The notes: generated by a model not told the origin, from the letters alone. DNA of 33,666 nt from an uncultured Bacteroidales bacterium (GCA_902779535.1 CACZBX010000027.1:1-33666), one strand, 5' to 3'. Positions 6,173 to 15,735 are shown, counted from the first letter of the stretch. A program made the numbers and translations.

Positions 6173-9100
6173 ATGAAATTCAATAATGTAATTAACCGTC
6201 CGGTTCTGTCAACCGTGATTTCGATCTTTATCGTTATCTTGGGTGTCATCGGCTTGGTTTCACTGCCTATCACGCAGTATCCGGACATTGCTCCACCTAC
6301 CATCATGGTTAGTGCTACTTATCCGGGAGCAAACGCACAGACGGTGTTGAACGCCGTGGTTGCTCCGTTGGAAGAGTCGATCAATGGTGTGGAGAACATG
6401 ATGTATATGTCGTCATCCGCTACAAACAACGGTAGTGGTTCTATCACAATCTACTTTAAACAAGGTACCGATCCCGATATGGCGGCTGTCAACGTACAGA
6501 ACCGTGTGTCGATGGCACAAGGACTGATGCCAGCCGAGGTTACTCGAATCGGTATTACCACCATGAAGCGTCAGAGCTCCATGTTGTTGATCTTCTCATT
6601 GATGGACGAGAGCGACAAGTATCCGTACGACTTTATCGAGAACTATGCGAATATTAATATTCTTCCGGAAATCAAACGTGTGAACGGTGTCGGTGAGGCA
6701 TTCGTGTTGGGTGCCGACTACTCTATGCGTATTTGGTTGAAGCCGGAGGTTATGTCGCAGTATAACCTGTTGCCGTCCGACGTTTCGAACGCCTTGGCTG
6801 AACAGAACGTGGAGGCTGCTCCTGGTCAATTAGGTGAACGCTCGAATCAGAGCTTCCAATACACCCTGCGCTATAAAGGACGTTTACAGACAGAAGAGGA
6901 ATTCGAGAATATCGTCATCAAAGCCATGCCCGACGGTCGTATCCTCCGCATTAAAGACATTGCAGATGTGGAGTTGGCTCGTCTGACTTACGGTTTTATC
7001 AATAAGATTGATGGTCATAATGGTGTAACCGCCATCGCATTCCAGTTAGCTGGTTCGAATGCTACCGCTACCATCAAGTCACTTGAGAGCGTATTGAACG
7101 AGTCATCGAAGAACTTGCCTGCAGGTTTGAAGATCAATATTGCACAGAGTGCGAACGACTTCCTGTTCGCTTCTATTCACGAAGTGGTGAAGACCTTGAT
7201 CGAGGCGTTCATCCTTGTGTTCATCGTGGTGTTTATCTTCTTGCAGGATTTCCGTTCTACCTTGATTCCGGCCATTGCCATTCCGGTATCCTTGGTCGGT
7301 ACGTTCTTCTTCCTGTCACTCTTCAACTTTAGTTTGAACTTATTGACCTTAAGTGCGTTGGTTTTGGCCATTGCCATTGTGGTCGATGATGCCATCGTCG
7401 TCGTCGAGGGCGTCCACGCCAAGTTGGATCAAGGCTACCACTCGTCAAAGGAGGCAGCAATCGATGCGATGAACGAGTTGGGAGGCGCTATCGTTTCCAT
7501 TACGTTGGTCATGATGGCTGTGTTCATCCCGGTATCGTTCATGGGCGGAACAGCCGGTGTGTTCTATCGTCAGTTCGGTATTACAATGGCCATCGCTATC
7601 GGTATTTCGGCTTTGAACGCGTTGACCCTTTCACCGGTATTGTGCGCCTTGTTCCTGAAACCGAAAGATGAACATGGGAAAGAGATCAAGTCGACGTTTA
7701 TTACACGCTTCCATACAGCCTTTAACACGGCTTACGACCGTTACTTAGGCAAATACCGTCGTCGTGTCGTGAAGATGATCAAGAACAAGAAGTGGACCTA
7801 CATCTTGGTTCCGGCTTCCATCATCCTCTTGGTTCTGTTCATGAAGTTTACGCCGACCGGATTCGTACCTACCGAAGACCAGGGCTCTATCATGGGTGCT
7901 GTTACTCTTCCTCCTGGAACATCACAGGACCAGACAGAGAAGTTCTTGTTGAGAGTCGACAGCTTGATTGCTGCTGAGCCGGCCGTCGCTTCACGTACCA
8001 TGATCTCAGGATTTAGCTTCGTCGGTGGTCAGGGACCGTCGTACGGTTCGTTCATCATCCGTCTGAAGCCATGGGACGACCGAAGCATGATGCAGAACTC
8101 GAACATCGTCTTTGCCACATTGTTTATGCGTGCACAAAAGATATTGAAAGACGGTCAGGTACTCTTCTTCACGCCGCCGGCAATCCCTGGATATTCTGCA
8201 ACCAGTGATATCCAGTTGAACATGCAGGATAAGACGGGTGGTTCATTGGATCACTTCTTCACGGTGACCAAGGACTTCTTGGCCGATCTTCAGAAGCGTC
8301 CGGAAGTGAAGTCGGCACAGACCACCTTCAACCCGAATTTCCCACAATACGAGATCGATATCGATGCAGCCGCATGTAAGAAAGTAGGCATCAGCCCTGC
8401 GACGATCCTTTCCACATTGCAAGGTTATTATGGTGGTTTGTACGCATCCAACTTCAACCGTTTCGGTAAGATGTACCGTGTCATGGTTCAGGCACGTCCT
8501 GAGGATCGTATGAACGTAGAGTCATTAAATAAGGTGATGATTCGTAATGGTAACGAGATGGCTCCGATTACCCAGTTCTTCTCGATGAAGAAGATTTATG
8601 GACCGGATGTGGTGAACCGTTTCAACCTATACACATCTATGACTGTTCAGGTTGCTCCTGCCGATGGTTACACTTCGGGTGAAGCCATCAACGCTATTGC
8701 ACAAGTATCCAAGACCTTGCCTGCCGGCTTTACTTACGAGTTGGGTGGTATGGCACGTGAGGAGGCACAGTCGAGTGGCAATACAACGGCCATCATCTTT
8801 GCTTTGTGTCTTATCTTTGTTTACTTGCTGCTGAGTGCTCAGTACGAGAGTTATATCCTTCCGCTTGCGGTATTGTTGTCTGTACCATTCGGTTTGGTTG
8901 GTAGCTTCCTCTTCGTGAACATCTTCGGAAAGATTGGATCAATTTCTATCCTGAGTATGATTATCGGTTCTATGTCGAACGATATTTATATGCAGATTGC
9001 TTTGATCATGTTGATTGGTTTGTTGGCAAAGAATGCTATTTTGATTGTTGAGTTTGCCCTTGATCGTCGTAAACAAGGTATGGGTATTGGATGGGCTGCT

Positions 9101-9385
9101 GTCTTAGGAGCATCCGCTCGTCTTCGTCCTATCTTGATGACCTCTTTGGCAATGATTGTTGGTCTGTTCCCATTGATGATTGCGACGGGAGCAGGTGCCC
9201 ACGGATACCGTACGTTAGGTACAACGGCTATCGGTGGTATGTTGATTGGTATGATTTTCCAGATTCTGATCGTTCCTGTACTGTTTACCATCTTCGAATA
9301 CTTCCAGGAGAAGGTGAAGCCGTTGACATGGGATGATTCAGAGGCACGGGAGAGAAATGCAGAAATTGAACAATATGCACATTAA
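6173..9385 (+). CDS. RND efflux pump, HAE1 family (AcrB type)
   Basis: The proton-driven inner-membrane transporter of the tripartite pump, 1,070 residues, normal for the family. It opens with the typical VINRPVLSTVISIFIVILG helix. Two large periplasmic loops follow TM1 and TM7. The proton relay is complete: D405 and D406 in AIVVDDAIVVVE (TM4) and K953 in LLAKNAILIVEFA (TM10). The phrase PITQYPDIAPPTI and the NGSGSITIYFKQGTD segment are characteristic of drug-exporting AcrB relatives. TM4 is followed by EGVHAK where AcrB has ENVER, a small family variation. Its stop overlaps the start of the outer-membrane gene by one base (TAATG), showing tight coupling. Likely exports hydrophobic compounds such as bile acids, dyes or antibiotics; the actual substrate is unknown. 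Confidence 0.97.
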   Translation: MKFNNVINRPVLSTVISIFIVILGVIGLVSLPITQYPDIAPPTIMVSATYPGANAQTVLNAVVAPLEESINGVENMMYMSSSATNNGSGSITIYFKQGTDPDMAAVNVQNRVSMAQGLMPAEVTRIGITTMKRQSSMLLIFSLMDESDKYPYDFIENYANINILPEIKRVNGVGEAFVLGADYSMRIWLKPEVMSQYNLLPSDVSNALAEQNVEAAPGQLGERSNQSFQYTLRYKGRLQTEEEFENIVIKAMPDGRILRIKDIADVELARLTYGFINKIDGHNGVTAIAFQLAGSNATATIKSLESVLNESSKNLPAGLKINIAQSANDFLFASIHEVVKTLIEAFILVFIVVFIFLQDFRSTLIPAIAIPVSLVGTFFFLSLFNFSLNLLTLSALVLAIAIVVDDAIVVVEGVHAKLDQGYHSSKEAAIDAMNELGGAIVSITLVMMAVFIPVSFMGGTAGVFYRQFGITMAIAIGISALNALTLSPVLCALFLKPKDEHGKEIKSTFITRFHTAFNTAYDRYLGKYRRRVVKMIKNKKWTYILVPASIILLVLFMKFTPTGFVPTEDQGSIMGAVTLPPGTSQDQTEKFLLRVDSLIAAEPAVASRTMISGFSFVGGQGPSYGSFIIRLKPWDDRSMMQNSNIVFATLFMRAQKILKDGQVLFFTPPAIPGYSATSDIQLNMQDKTGGSLDHFFTVTKDFLADLQKRPEVKSAQTTFNPNFPQYEIDIDAAACKKVGISPATILSTLQGYYGGLYASNFNRFGKMYRVMVQARPEDRMNVESLNKVMIRNGNEMAPITQFFSMKKIYGPDVVNRFNLYTSMTVQVAPADGYTSGEAINAIAQVSKTLPAGFTYELGGMAREEAQSSGNTTAIIFALCLIFVYLLLSAQYESYILPLAVLLSVPFGLVGSFLFVNIFGKIGSISILSMIIGSMSNDIYMQIALIMLIGLLAKNAILIVEFALDRRKQGMGIGWAAVLGASARLRPILMTSLAMIVGLFPLMIATGAGAHGYRTLGTTAIGGMLIGMIFQILIVPVLFTIFEYFQEKVKPLTWDDSEARERNAEIEQYAH

Positions 9386-10788
9386 TGATGAGGAGTATGA
9401 AGAAATTAATGATATTCATCGGCGCTTTGCTCGTTATGAGCAGCTGCCGTATCTATAAATCGTATGAGCGTCCCGATTCCATTGATGCTACAGACATCTA
9501 TCGGGATCCGGTAGCTGTGAATGAAGCACTTGCTGTCACGGATACAGCCAACTTCGGTAACGTATCGTGGCGGGAAGTCTTCCGCGATGCACAACTTCAG
9601 TCATTGATTGAGGAAGGTTTGGCAAACAATGTTAATATGCAGGCAGCGATCCTGCGGGTGGAAGAGGCAAAAGCTTTGTTGACGGCTGCTCATCTCTCGT
9701 TCTTGCCTTCTCTGGCAGTAGCTCCGCAAGGATCGATATCCAGTGTCCGTATCGGTAATAATAATGTCGTAAAGAATTACACATTGCCTATATCGGCCTC
9801 TTGGGAAATCGATTTGTTCGGTAAACTGTTGAATGCGGATCGTAATGCAAAGGCGTCTTATCTGAAGAGTCAGGCTGCCGAACAGGCTGTTCGCTCACAG
9901 CTGATTTGCGGTATAGCAAATGCATACTATTCGTTGCTGATGCTCGACCGTCAGGTAGAGGTGACCGAGGAGAATGTGAACTTGGTTTCCGAAACCCTTC
10001 GTACGATGAGAGCTTATAAAGAAGCTGGTATGACTACCGAAGCTGCTGTTTCTCAGACGGAAGGCTCTTTCCATCAGATCCAAGCATCATTAGCCGACTT
10101 GAAACGTCAGGTGCGTGAGGTTGAGAACTCATTATCCGTTTTGTTGGGTCGTACACCACAAAGCATTGAGCGTACCACTTTAGCTGAGCAGGTCGTTCCT
10201 GAGAACCTCAGTGTAGGTGTTCCCGTACAACTGCTGTCGAACCGTCCTGATGTGTTGATTGCAGAGATGAACCTGGCAAGTGCATACTACCAGACCAATC
10301 AGGCCATCGCAAACTTCTTCCCGGGCATAAATATTACGGGCACAGCAGGGTGGACCAATGGCTCAGGTGGTAATGTAATTCGTAACCCGGCCGTCTTCTT
10401 GTGGCAAGTGATGGGCTCGTTGGCTCAACCGATTTTCCAACATGGGAAACTGGTGGCTAATCTCAAAGTCTCAAAGCGTGAGGAGCAGATCGCAAAGATG
10501 AATTATCAGCAGACAATTCTCGAAGCCGGTAAGGACGTAAGCAATGCTTTGTATCTGTATATCACAGCCGACGAGAAGTTGAAAGAGCATCAGGCTCAAG
10601 TCGAGAGCATGACGAAGGCTGTGGAAATGAGCAAGGAACTATTCAAGGTGGCTAAGTCGACCTATTTGGAAATCATCTCGGCTGAACAGTCGCTGTTGAA
10701 CGCCCAGCTGAACGAGGTAGCAGATTCTTTCCAACGCTTACAGGCAGTGATCAACCTGTATAGTGCATTGGGAGGTGGTAGAGAATAA
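9385..10788 (+). CDS. Outer-membrane efflux channel lipoprotein (NodT/OprM type)
   Basis: The TolC-like exit duct of the tripartite pump. The 467-residue protein has a lipoprotein signal with MSSC (Cys21), as in OprM. Two related outer-membrane-efflux repeats follow, each with long helices: the first around residues 60-260, including LIEEGLANNVNMQAAILRVE, and the second from about 280 to the end, including LLSNRPDVLIAEMNLASAYY, a hallmark phrase of the family. The start ATG overlaps the pump stop codon by one base; two further Met codons (second and fifth) follow closely, so the exact start may vary by a few residues without affecting the lipobox. Confidence 0.95.
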   Translation: MMRSMKKLMIFIGALLVMSSCRIYKSYERPDSIDATDIYRDPVAVNEALAVTDTANFGNVSWREVFRDAQLQSLIEEGLANNVNMQAAILRVEEAKALLTAAHLSFLPSLAVAPQGSISSVRIGNNNVVKNYTLPISASWEIDLFGKLLNADRNAKASYLKSQAAEQAVRSQLICGIANAYYSLLMLDRQVEVTEENVNLVSETLRTMRAYKEAGMTTEAAVSQTEGSFHQIQASLADLKRQVREVENSLSVLLGRTPQSIERTTLAEQVVPENLSVGVPVQLLSNRPDVLIAEMNLASAYYQTNQAIANFFPGINITGTAGWTNGSGGNVIRNPAVFLWQVMGSLAQPIFQHGKLVANLKVSKREEQIAKMNYQQTILEAGKDVSNALYLYITADEKLKEHQAQVESMTKAVEMSKELFKVAKSTYLEIISAEQSLLNAQLNEVADSFQRLQAVINLYSALGGGRE

Positions 10789-10804
10789 CTAAAAAGAAGA
10801 AATT

Positions 10805-11578
10805 ATGATAAGTCCATTAGCTTATGTTGATCCATCTGCAAAGATTGGAAAGAATGTGACGATTCATCCTTTCGCATTCATCGATAAGAATGTGGTGATA
10901 GGGGATGATAATGTGATTATGCCAAATGCAAGCATCATGGCCGGAGCTCGTATCGGTAATGGCAACCGCATCTTCAACGGTGCTGTCATCGCTGCCGAAC
11001 CGCAGGACTTTGATTATACGGGTGAGGAGACCGTGGCTCGCATCGGTAATAACAATGTGATTCGCGAGAATGCCGTCATTATCCGTGCTACCCATGCCGG
11101 AGGAGAAACGGTGGTTGGCGACGGAAACTTCATCATGCAGGGCGTTCGCCTTTCACACGATGTGAAGGTTGGCAATAACTGTATCATCGGGAATGGTTCG
11201 CAGATCTCTGGTTTCGGTGTTGTCGACGATTATGCAACGCTCACTTCGAATGTGCTGATGCAGGGAAAGACTCATCTGGGAACGTTTTCCATCGTATTGG
11301 GTGGAACGAACTTCCAAAAGGATATTCCTCCTTATTGTGTCGTGTCACACGAACTGGGCGGTACCTTCCAGAGCATAAACTATGCGGTGATGGAGCGTCA
11401 CAACTTCTCGGATACTGTCATGAAGCACTTGGCTCATGCATATCGTTTGTTGTATAAGGTGAACACTACGACCGATGAGGCTTTGCGCCGCATTGAGGAA
11501 CAAATCCCATCGAGTCCTGAAATCAAGTATTTGGTAGAGTTTATTCGCAATTCAAAAATCGGTATAATCAAACAGTAA
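10805..11578 (+). CDS. LpxA-like left-handed beta-helix acyltransferase
   Basis: This 257-residue protein has hexapeptide repeats over about residues 5-185 and a helical C-terminal domain. This is the architecture of LpxA, which transfers a 3-hydroxyacyl chain to UDP-GlcNAc in lipid A synthesis. By alignment from memory, the catalytic histidine of E. coli LpxA (H125) is kept as H118 in LSHDVKVG. The neighbours H122 and H144 appear to be replaced by R115 and Q153, and the central AVHQF motif reads LMQGK. It is therefore probably a diverged paralogue; Bacteroidales normally carry their main lpxA elsewhere. It sits 16 bp after the efflux channel gene and 1 base before the tetR gene, so it is co-transcribed with the pump. 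A role in altering envelope lipids alongside efflux is possible but unproven. Confidence 0.8.
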   Translation: MISPLAYVDPSAKIGKNVTIHPFAFIDKNVVIGDDNVIMPNASIMAGARIGNGNRIFNGAVIAAEPQDFDYTGEETVARIGNNNVIRENAVIIRATHAGGETVVGDGNFIMQGVRLSHDVKVGNNCIIGNGSQISGFGVVDDYATLTSNVLMQGKTHLGTFSIVLGGTNFQKDIPPYCVVSHELGGTFQSINYAVMERHNFSDTVMKHLAHAYRLLYKVNTTTDEALRRIEEQIPSSPEIKYLVEFIRNSKIGIIKQ

Positions 11579-11579
11579 G

Positions 11580-12221
11580 GTGAGTTACGTATTGGAACAA
11601 AGTAGGACAGACGCGGAACGGGCATTGCTGAAGGAGCGTATCGTGGAACATGCTTCCAAGGCTTTTGCCCAACGAGGAATCCGACAGGTGAAGATGGACG
11701 AGTTGGCAGCGACTATGTCCATCTCCAAGCGTACTTTGTATGAACTCTTTGGCGATAAAGAATCACTCCTGATGGAAGTGCTGATACATACCCATCATGA
11801 GAAACTGCAGATGTTGGAGGAGGTACGACAGAACTCTGACAATGTCATGGAGATTATCGTTGCTTTCTACCAGTATAGTATTCGTCAGTTGGAGAAGACC
11901 AGTCTCAAGTTCTTCGAGGACCTGGAGCGTTATCCGCGTGTGCGGGAGATGATTGAAAGTTCCAAGCAGCACAATGCCAAGAACGTGTCAGAGTTTTTCC
12001 AGACAGGCATCGAGCAAGGCATCTTCGTCAAGGACCTAAAGCCTGAGATTTTGGAGTGTCTCTTTGGCGAGCAGATGGAACGGGTCTTTCGTTCGGACTT
12101 GGTAAAGCAGTTTACCATCAGCCAGATCTTTGAGAATACGATGCTGGTGATGCTACGGGGTATCTCCACAGCGAAAGGTCTTGAGATTATCGATAAGTAC
12201 TTAAAGGAGCGCGTTTCCTGA
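11580..12221 (+). CDS. TetR-family transcriptional regulator
   Basis: The 213-residue protein has an N-terminal TetR helix-turn-helix (about residues 19-65): the first helix is KERIVEHASKAFAQRG, then VKMDELAATMSISKRTLYELFGDKESLL. The C-terminal helical domain (about 75-205) would bind a ligand and dimerise; it is too variable to name a ligand. The only practical start is a GTG at 11580, one base after the LpxA-like stop, giving translational coupling. As the last gene of the efflux operon it is likely its own operon's repressor, and the dyads at 4821-4855 are the candidate operator. Confidence 0.9.
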   Translation: MSYVLEQSRTDAERALLKERIVEHASKAFAQRGIRQVKMDELAATMSISKRTLYELFGDKESLLMEVLIHTHHEKLQMLEEVRQNSDNVMEIIVAFYQYSIRQLEKTSLKFFEDLERYPRVREMIESSKQHNAKNVSEFFQTGIEQGIFVKDLKPEILECLFGEQMERVFRSDLVKQFTISQIFENTMLVMLRGISTAKGLEIIDKYLKERVS

Positions 12222-12240
12222 CGCGCAATGCATGATAAGA

Positions 12241-12279
12241 AAAGAGGGTGAGACTTCAATTTGAAGTCTCACCCTCTTT
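12241..12279. terminator. Bidirectional terminator
   Basis: A nearly perfect 19-bp inverted repeat (AAAGAGGGTGAGACTTCAA at 12241-12259 and its complement at 12261-12279) with A-runs on the left and T-runs on the right. It lies between the convergent tetR gene (ends 12221) and the kinase-like gene (ends 12307) and can serve both. Confidence 0.9.
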
Positions 12280-12306
12280 TTATGCTGTTTAGATTCCGAG
12301 TCACTG

Positions 12307-13719
12307 TTACCGTTCGTGTAGTTCCAAGATGAACCGCGTACCTCTCTTGTATTCATCGTCAAGGTGCAGTTCACCATTCAGCTTATAAGCAATGAGGCTA
12401 CAGATCGGTAAGCCGAGCTTATCACCTTCGCGAAGGTCTTCAATTGGCTTAAACGGCTTGAAGAGATCCTGACGAATCTCAGGTGCAATGCCACATCCCG
12501 TATCTGTTACGATGAACTGTCCGGTGTGAGCACTCCGCTTCTTAAACTCAAGTGTGATCTTTCCGCTTTCAGTGTAGACGCCTGCATTGAGCAATAGGTG
12601 GGAGAGGATTTGTTGAAGTGCTTCCTCATTCACCTTGATGAAAACGCGAGGAGCTTTGACGACAGCTTCCACTTCAGGTTTGAAGTTCGCTTTTGCCTCT
12701 TCCATGACGCGTTCACAAAAATCACTGATGTTCAACTCCTTGTGAGGATAGAGTTCTTCACGGCTTTCTTCCAGTTGTACGTATGTCTGCACATCGTTAA
12801 ACAAAGAACGAAGTGCTGTCACATCCTTTTTGACCACAGGATTCGAGTTGTGCTGATCGATGTCGGTTAATACAGGTTCGGTCTGTTCGCTGAGGTGCGT
12901 GATGAACTGGGATTTCTGCTCGTTATTCTCGTTAGCGAGGTTCAGGCTTCGCTTCAACGATTTGTTCTTCAGCAAGAAACGTAAGAGAGAAAGGACGAGT
13001 ACGACAACGGCTACAGCCAATGCTACGGCAATGAAGCCTAGAATACCTATCAGTATCTTGTTCGTCGAGATCTTACTTTCTTTCTCTTTCAATGATTGCT
13101 GTGAATCAGCATACTGTTGCTTGAGTAGGTTCAGGGCCTCAGCATTCTTTGCTGCCTGAATGGAATCCTTCCAATTATTATATAAGGTCTGCATTGAATT
13201 AGCCAGTGCGGTGTTCCCATCTTTCTTTGCCTGACTGACGATGTCCTGGTACGACTTGTCGGTCGTCTCCACATCTTGTCCGGCAGCCTTGCGCGAGAAC
13301 CATTGGCGATAGTTCTCCATGCTCTGAGCCGACTGTCCGAATACCTGATAATACTGTGCTTTGGCAAAGAGAAGGTCGGTCATCAATGTATCCACCTTCG
13401 ATTGTTTGGCATACGATTCCATCAAGTCCAACTGTTGTTTGCTGGCATCAGAGCGACGGATGCGGTTATACATTCTCAGCCGTTCTTTGGCAATAAGGTA
13501 ATGGAGGTCGTAATGTGGGTCGTTTGAGTTCTGTGAATCGGCTATGACCAAGGCCTGTACCTCGCGGCATTTAGCAAAGGCGTCCTTATAATTCGCATTC
13601 TGAGTCAGTTCGATACTACGGCGGATTCCTTGCTCCACCGATCTCCTCAGATTACTGTTTTGGGCGAAGGAGAGGATAACCAAACAACCTGCTATGAGGG
13701 TTAAAAAGAGTCTTTTCAT
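12307..13719 (-). CDS. Membrane histidine-kinase-like protein lacking the phospho-acceptor His
   Basis: A 470-residue protein with a signal peptide (MKRLFLTLIAGCLVILSFAQ) and a periplasmic helical, TPR-like sensor region (about 21-215). One membrane helix lies at 221-250, with a cytoplasmic coiled coil and kinase core after it. In the H-box position the usual F-x-x-x-S-H-E-x-R-x-P reads FITHLSEQTEPV (272-283), so the histidine is replaced by E277. The ATPase domain looks complete: N box LLLNAGVYT with N378, G1 box DTGCG (406-410), F box FKPF and G2 box GDKLGLPIC (432-440). It may bind ATP without autophosphorylating, or use another histidine such as H275. No response regulator gene is adjacent. 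The start at 13719 is set by the -7 box at 13745-13752, which excludes the ATG at 13764. Confidence 0.85.
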   Translation of the reverse strand: MKRLFLTLIAGCLVILSFAQNSNLRRSVEQGIRRSIELTQNANYKDAFAKCREVQALVIADSQNSNDPHYDLHYLIAKERLRMYNRIRRSDASKQQLDLMESYAKQSKVDTLMTDLLFAKAQYYQVFGQSAQSMENYRQWFSRKAAGQDVETTDKSYQDIVSQAKKDGNTALANSMQTLYNNWKDSIQAAKNAEALNLLKQQYADSQQSLKEKESKISTNKILIGILGFIAVALAVAVVVLVLSLLRFLLKNKSLKRSLNLANENNEQKSQFITHLSEQTEPVLTDIDQHNSNPVVKKDVTALRSLFNDVQTYVQLEESREELYPHKELNISDFCERVMEEAKANFKPEVEAVVKAPRVFIKVNEEALQQILSHLLLNAGVYTESGKITLEFKKRSAHTGQFIVTDTGCGIAPEIRQDLFKPFKPIEDLREGDKLGLPICSLIAYKLNGELHLDDEYKRGTRFILELHER

Positions 13720-13744
13720 AATAAATGTTTTTGTTTCGTTACAA

Positions 13745-13752
13745 CAAAGATA
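13745..13752 (-). promoter_or_regulatory. -7 box of the kinase-like gene
   Basis: TATCTTTG on the minus strand ends 25 bases before the ATG at 13719. It lies in the 66-bp gap after the helicase gene, so the kinase-like gene can be expressed separately. Confidence 0.6.
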
Positions 13753-13785
13753 ATGTTTTTTCATTTATCCTAACGAAAAAAACAA

Positions 13786-15669
13786 TTATTTGTGCAGTGA
13801 CTGGATGTAGCTTGCCAGTTTTTGGTAGAAGGGATGACGGCTCATGGTGTTGGTATCACCCAGGATGATGAGTTTCATGCGAGCACGTGTCATGGCAACG
13901 TTCATCCGCCGGAGGTCGCGTAGGAATCCGATCTGACCGTCTTCGTTGGCTCGCACAAGGCTGATGAGGATGATGTCTCTTTCTTGTCCCTGGAATCCAT
14001 CGACCGTATTGACAGAGATGACGCCTCGGTAGGGTTTGAAGAACGGATCTTTCCGGAGCAGCTGACGAAGGAACTGCACCTGTGCCTTATATGGCGAGAT
14101 CAGGCCTACATCGAGCCGTTCGTCCAGGAACCGTTCCTTGCCGATCTTCTCGATATATGCCTTCAGGGTGGCAACGGATAGCTCACCTTCTGCCCGGTTG
14201 ATGCGGCCGAAGCTTTCTCCGACAAACTCTTCCTTGAAATCCATGTCGGCCGTGTCGATCCATTCGATGGGTGTGTCATAGTCGAGCACACTCCGGTATT
14301 TCACTTCTGGAGCCGCTTGTACTTGGCCGTGATAGAACCAGTCGGAGGAGAAGCGCATAATTTCCTCGTTCATGCGGTACTGCATGGTGAGCAAAGAGAC
14401 AGTGCCCGGCTTGTTTTTGACGATCTCTTCCATCAATGTGACATCCAGCCCGCCATGAGCGGCTTCCATGCACTTGATGGTAGGAGGAAGCTGGCAGTGG
14501 TCGCCGGCCAAGATGACACGGTCGGCTTTCTGAATGGCAATCCAGCAGGCCGGTTCCAAGGCTTGGGCGGCCTCATCAATGAATAGGGTGCCGTATTTCT
14601 CGCCCATGAGGATGCGGTTGGCCGAGCTGGCGAGGGTGCAGGCAACGACTCTGGCCTCATTGAAGAGGGATGCGCGAATACGGATCTCCAGTTCGGTGGC
14701 ACGGTCCTTCAGTGAGTTTATCTTGGTACGAATGCTTTCGGATGTTCCCTTCCGCTTCTTCTGGTGTAGCTCACGGATGGCCTTCCGCATGCTCCAGAGT
14801 TGGGGATAGTCGGGGTGAGCCTCAAATTTCCGTTCGTAGGTGAACGACAGCATCTTGTCGTTGACACGTACCGGGTTCCCTATTCTCAGGACAGGTACAC
14901 CGCGGTCGATCAGTTTCTCGCTGATCCAGTCGACAGCCATGTTGCTTTGTGCGCATACCAGTACTTGATTCTCGCGATGAAGAATCTCGTAGATGGCTTC
15001 GACCAGCGTCGTTGTCTTTCCCGTTCCGGGAGGACCGTGTACGATGGCCACATCCTTTGCTTGCAGCAGTCGGTTAACTGCCATCTCCTGCGAGGCATTC
15101 AGCCAGGGGAAGCGGGTCATCCCGAAGGTGAAGTTCTGTGGGGCGGCAGTTCCGTGAAAGAGTTCTCGCAGTTCAGCCAATCGTCCCTGCTTGGCTTCGA
15201 TGACACGGTTCATCGCCTCGAACATCAGTTTATAGGTGCTCTCGTCAAAATAGAGTTGTACGCCCAACTTGCCGTCGGTCAACTGTAGCTTCATCTGTGA
15301 TTCCGGGTTGGGAAGGATCACCACCATGCGGTCGTCTTCCACGTAATTCACCGTGGCTGTGAAGTTCAGGTAATGAAGATTTCCTGAGAAGTCCTGCGTG
15401 AAGAAGACCACAGGCTTGCCATATTCAAAGACATGTTCAATCTCCTTATCCTCCTGCCGGATTACTTCGATGACGAGTTGGTTCAAGGAATTATAATAGC
15501 TTCTTCCCAAGGCGACGGGATACCAGCACATGCCTCGTTTGATCTTTCGTGAAATGCCCATCACCTCGGTTTGCTGCTTGAAAGTCTCCTTTTCGTATTC
15601 ATATTCCTTCCTTAGCAGACTGAGCTTATGTTGGAGGATAGCCACTGATGATGAGGGATGGGTGTTCAT
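13786..15669 (-). CDS. Superfamily 1B helicase, UPF1/IGHMBP2-like (AAA_11 and AAA_12)
   Basis: An ATP-driven DNA or RNA helicase of about 627 residues. An N-terminal beta-barrel-like region (about 40-150) precedes the helicase core. Seen motifs are the Q motif LNASQEMAV, Walker A GPPGTGKTT (212-220), Ia CAQSNMAVD, motif II IDEAAQALEP, motif III GDHCQLPPT, motif IV LTMQYRMNEEI, motif V VDGFQGQERDII and motif VI NVAMTRARMKLII. All catalytic residues are present. The ATG at 15687 lies only 12 bases from the -7 box at 15700-15707, so I prefer MNTHPSSSVA at 15669. It is divergent from the ATPase/DUF4435 pair, with about 90 bp between the starts. Whether it works with that pair is unknown; similar stand-alone proteins are common in Bacteroidales. 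Confidence 0.9.
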   Translation of the reverse strand: MNTHPSSSVAILQHKLSLLRKEYEYEKETFKQQTEVMGISRKIKRGMCWYPVALGRSYYNSLNQLVIEVIRQEDKEIEHVFEYGKPVVFFTQDFSGNLHYLNFTATVNYVEDDRMVVILPNPESQMKLQLTDGKLGVQLYFDESTYKLMFEAMNRVIEAKQGRLAELRELFHGTAAPQNFTFGMTRFPWLNASQEMAVNRLLQAKDVAIVHGPPGTGKTTTLVEAIYEILHRENQVLVCAQSNMAVDWISEKLIDRGVPVLRIGNPVRVNDKMLSFTYERKFEAHPDYPQLWSMRKAIRELHQKKRKGTSESIRTKINSLKDRATELEIRIRASLFNEARVVACTLASSANRILMGEKYGTLFIDEAAQALEPACWIAIQKADRVILAGDHCQLPPTIKCMEAAHGGLDVTLMEEIVKNKPGTVSLLTMQYRMNEEIMRFSSDWFYHGQVQAAPEVKYRSVLDYDTPIEWIDTADMDFKEEFVGESFGRINRAEGELSVATLKAYIEKIGKERFLDERLDVGLISPYKAQVQFLRQLLRKDPFFKPYRGVISVNTVDGFQGQERDIILISLVRANEDGQIGFLRDLRRMNVAMTRARMKLIILGDTNTMSRHPFYQKLASYIQSLHK

Positions 15670-15699
15670 TTTCACTTTTTCTATCATAAATATGGTTCA

Positions 15700-15707
15700 C
15701 AAAGGTA
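15700..15707 (-). promoter_or_regulatory. -7 box of the helicase gene
   Basis: TACCTTTG on the minus strand. Its position favours the downstream ATG (15669) as the translation start. Confidence 0.6.
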
Positions 15708-15727
15708 ACACTTTTCGTTTTATTTCA

Positions 15728-15735
15728 TAACTTTG
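15728..15735 (+). promoter_or_regulatory. -7 box of the ATPase/DUF4435 operon
   Basis: TAACTTTG ends 21 bases before the ATG at 15757. It is back-to-back with the helicase promoter, 20 bp apart, so the two transcription units share one control region. Confidence 0.65.
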
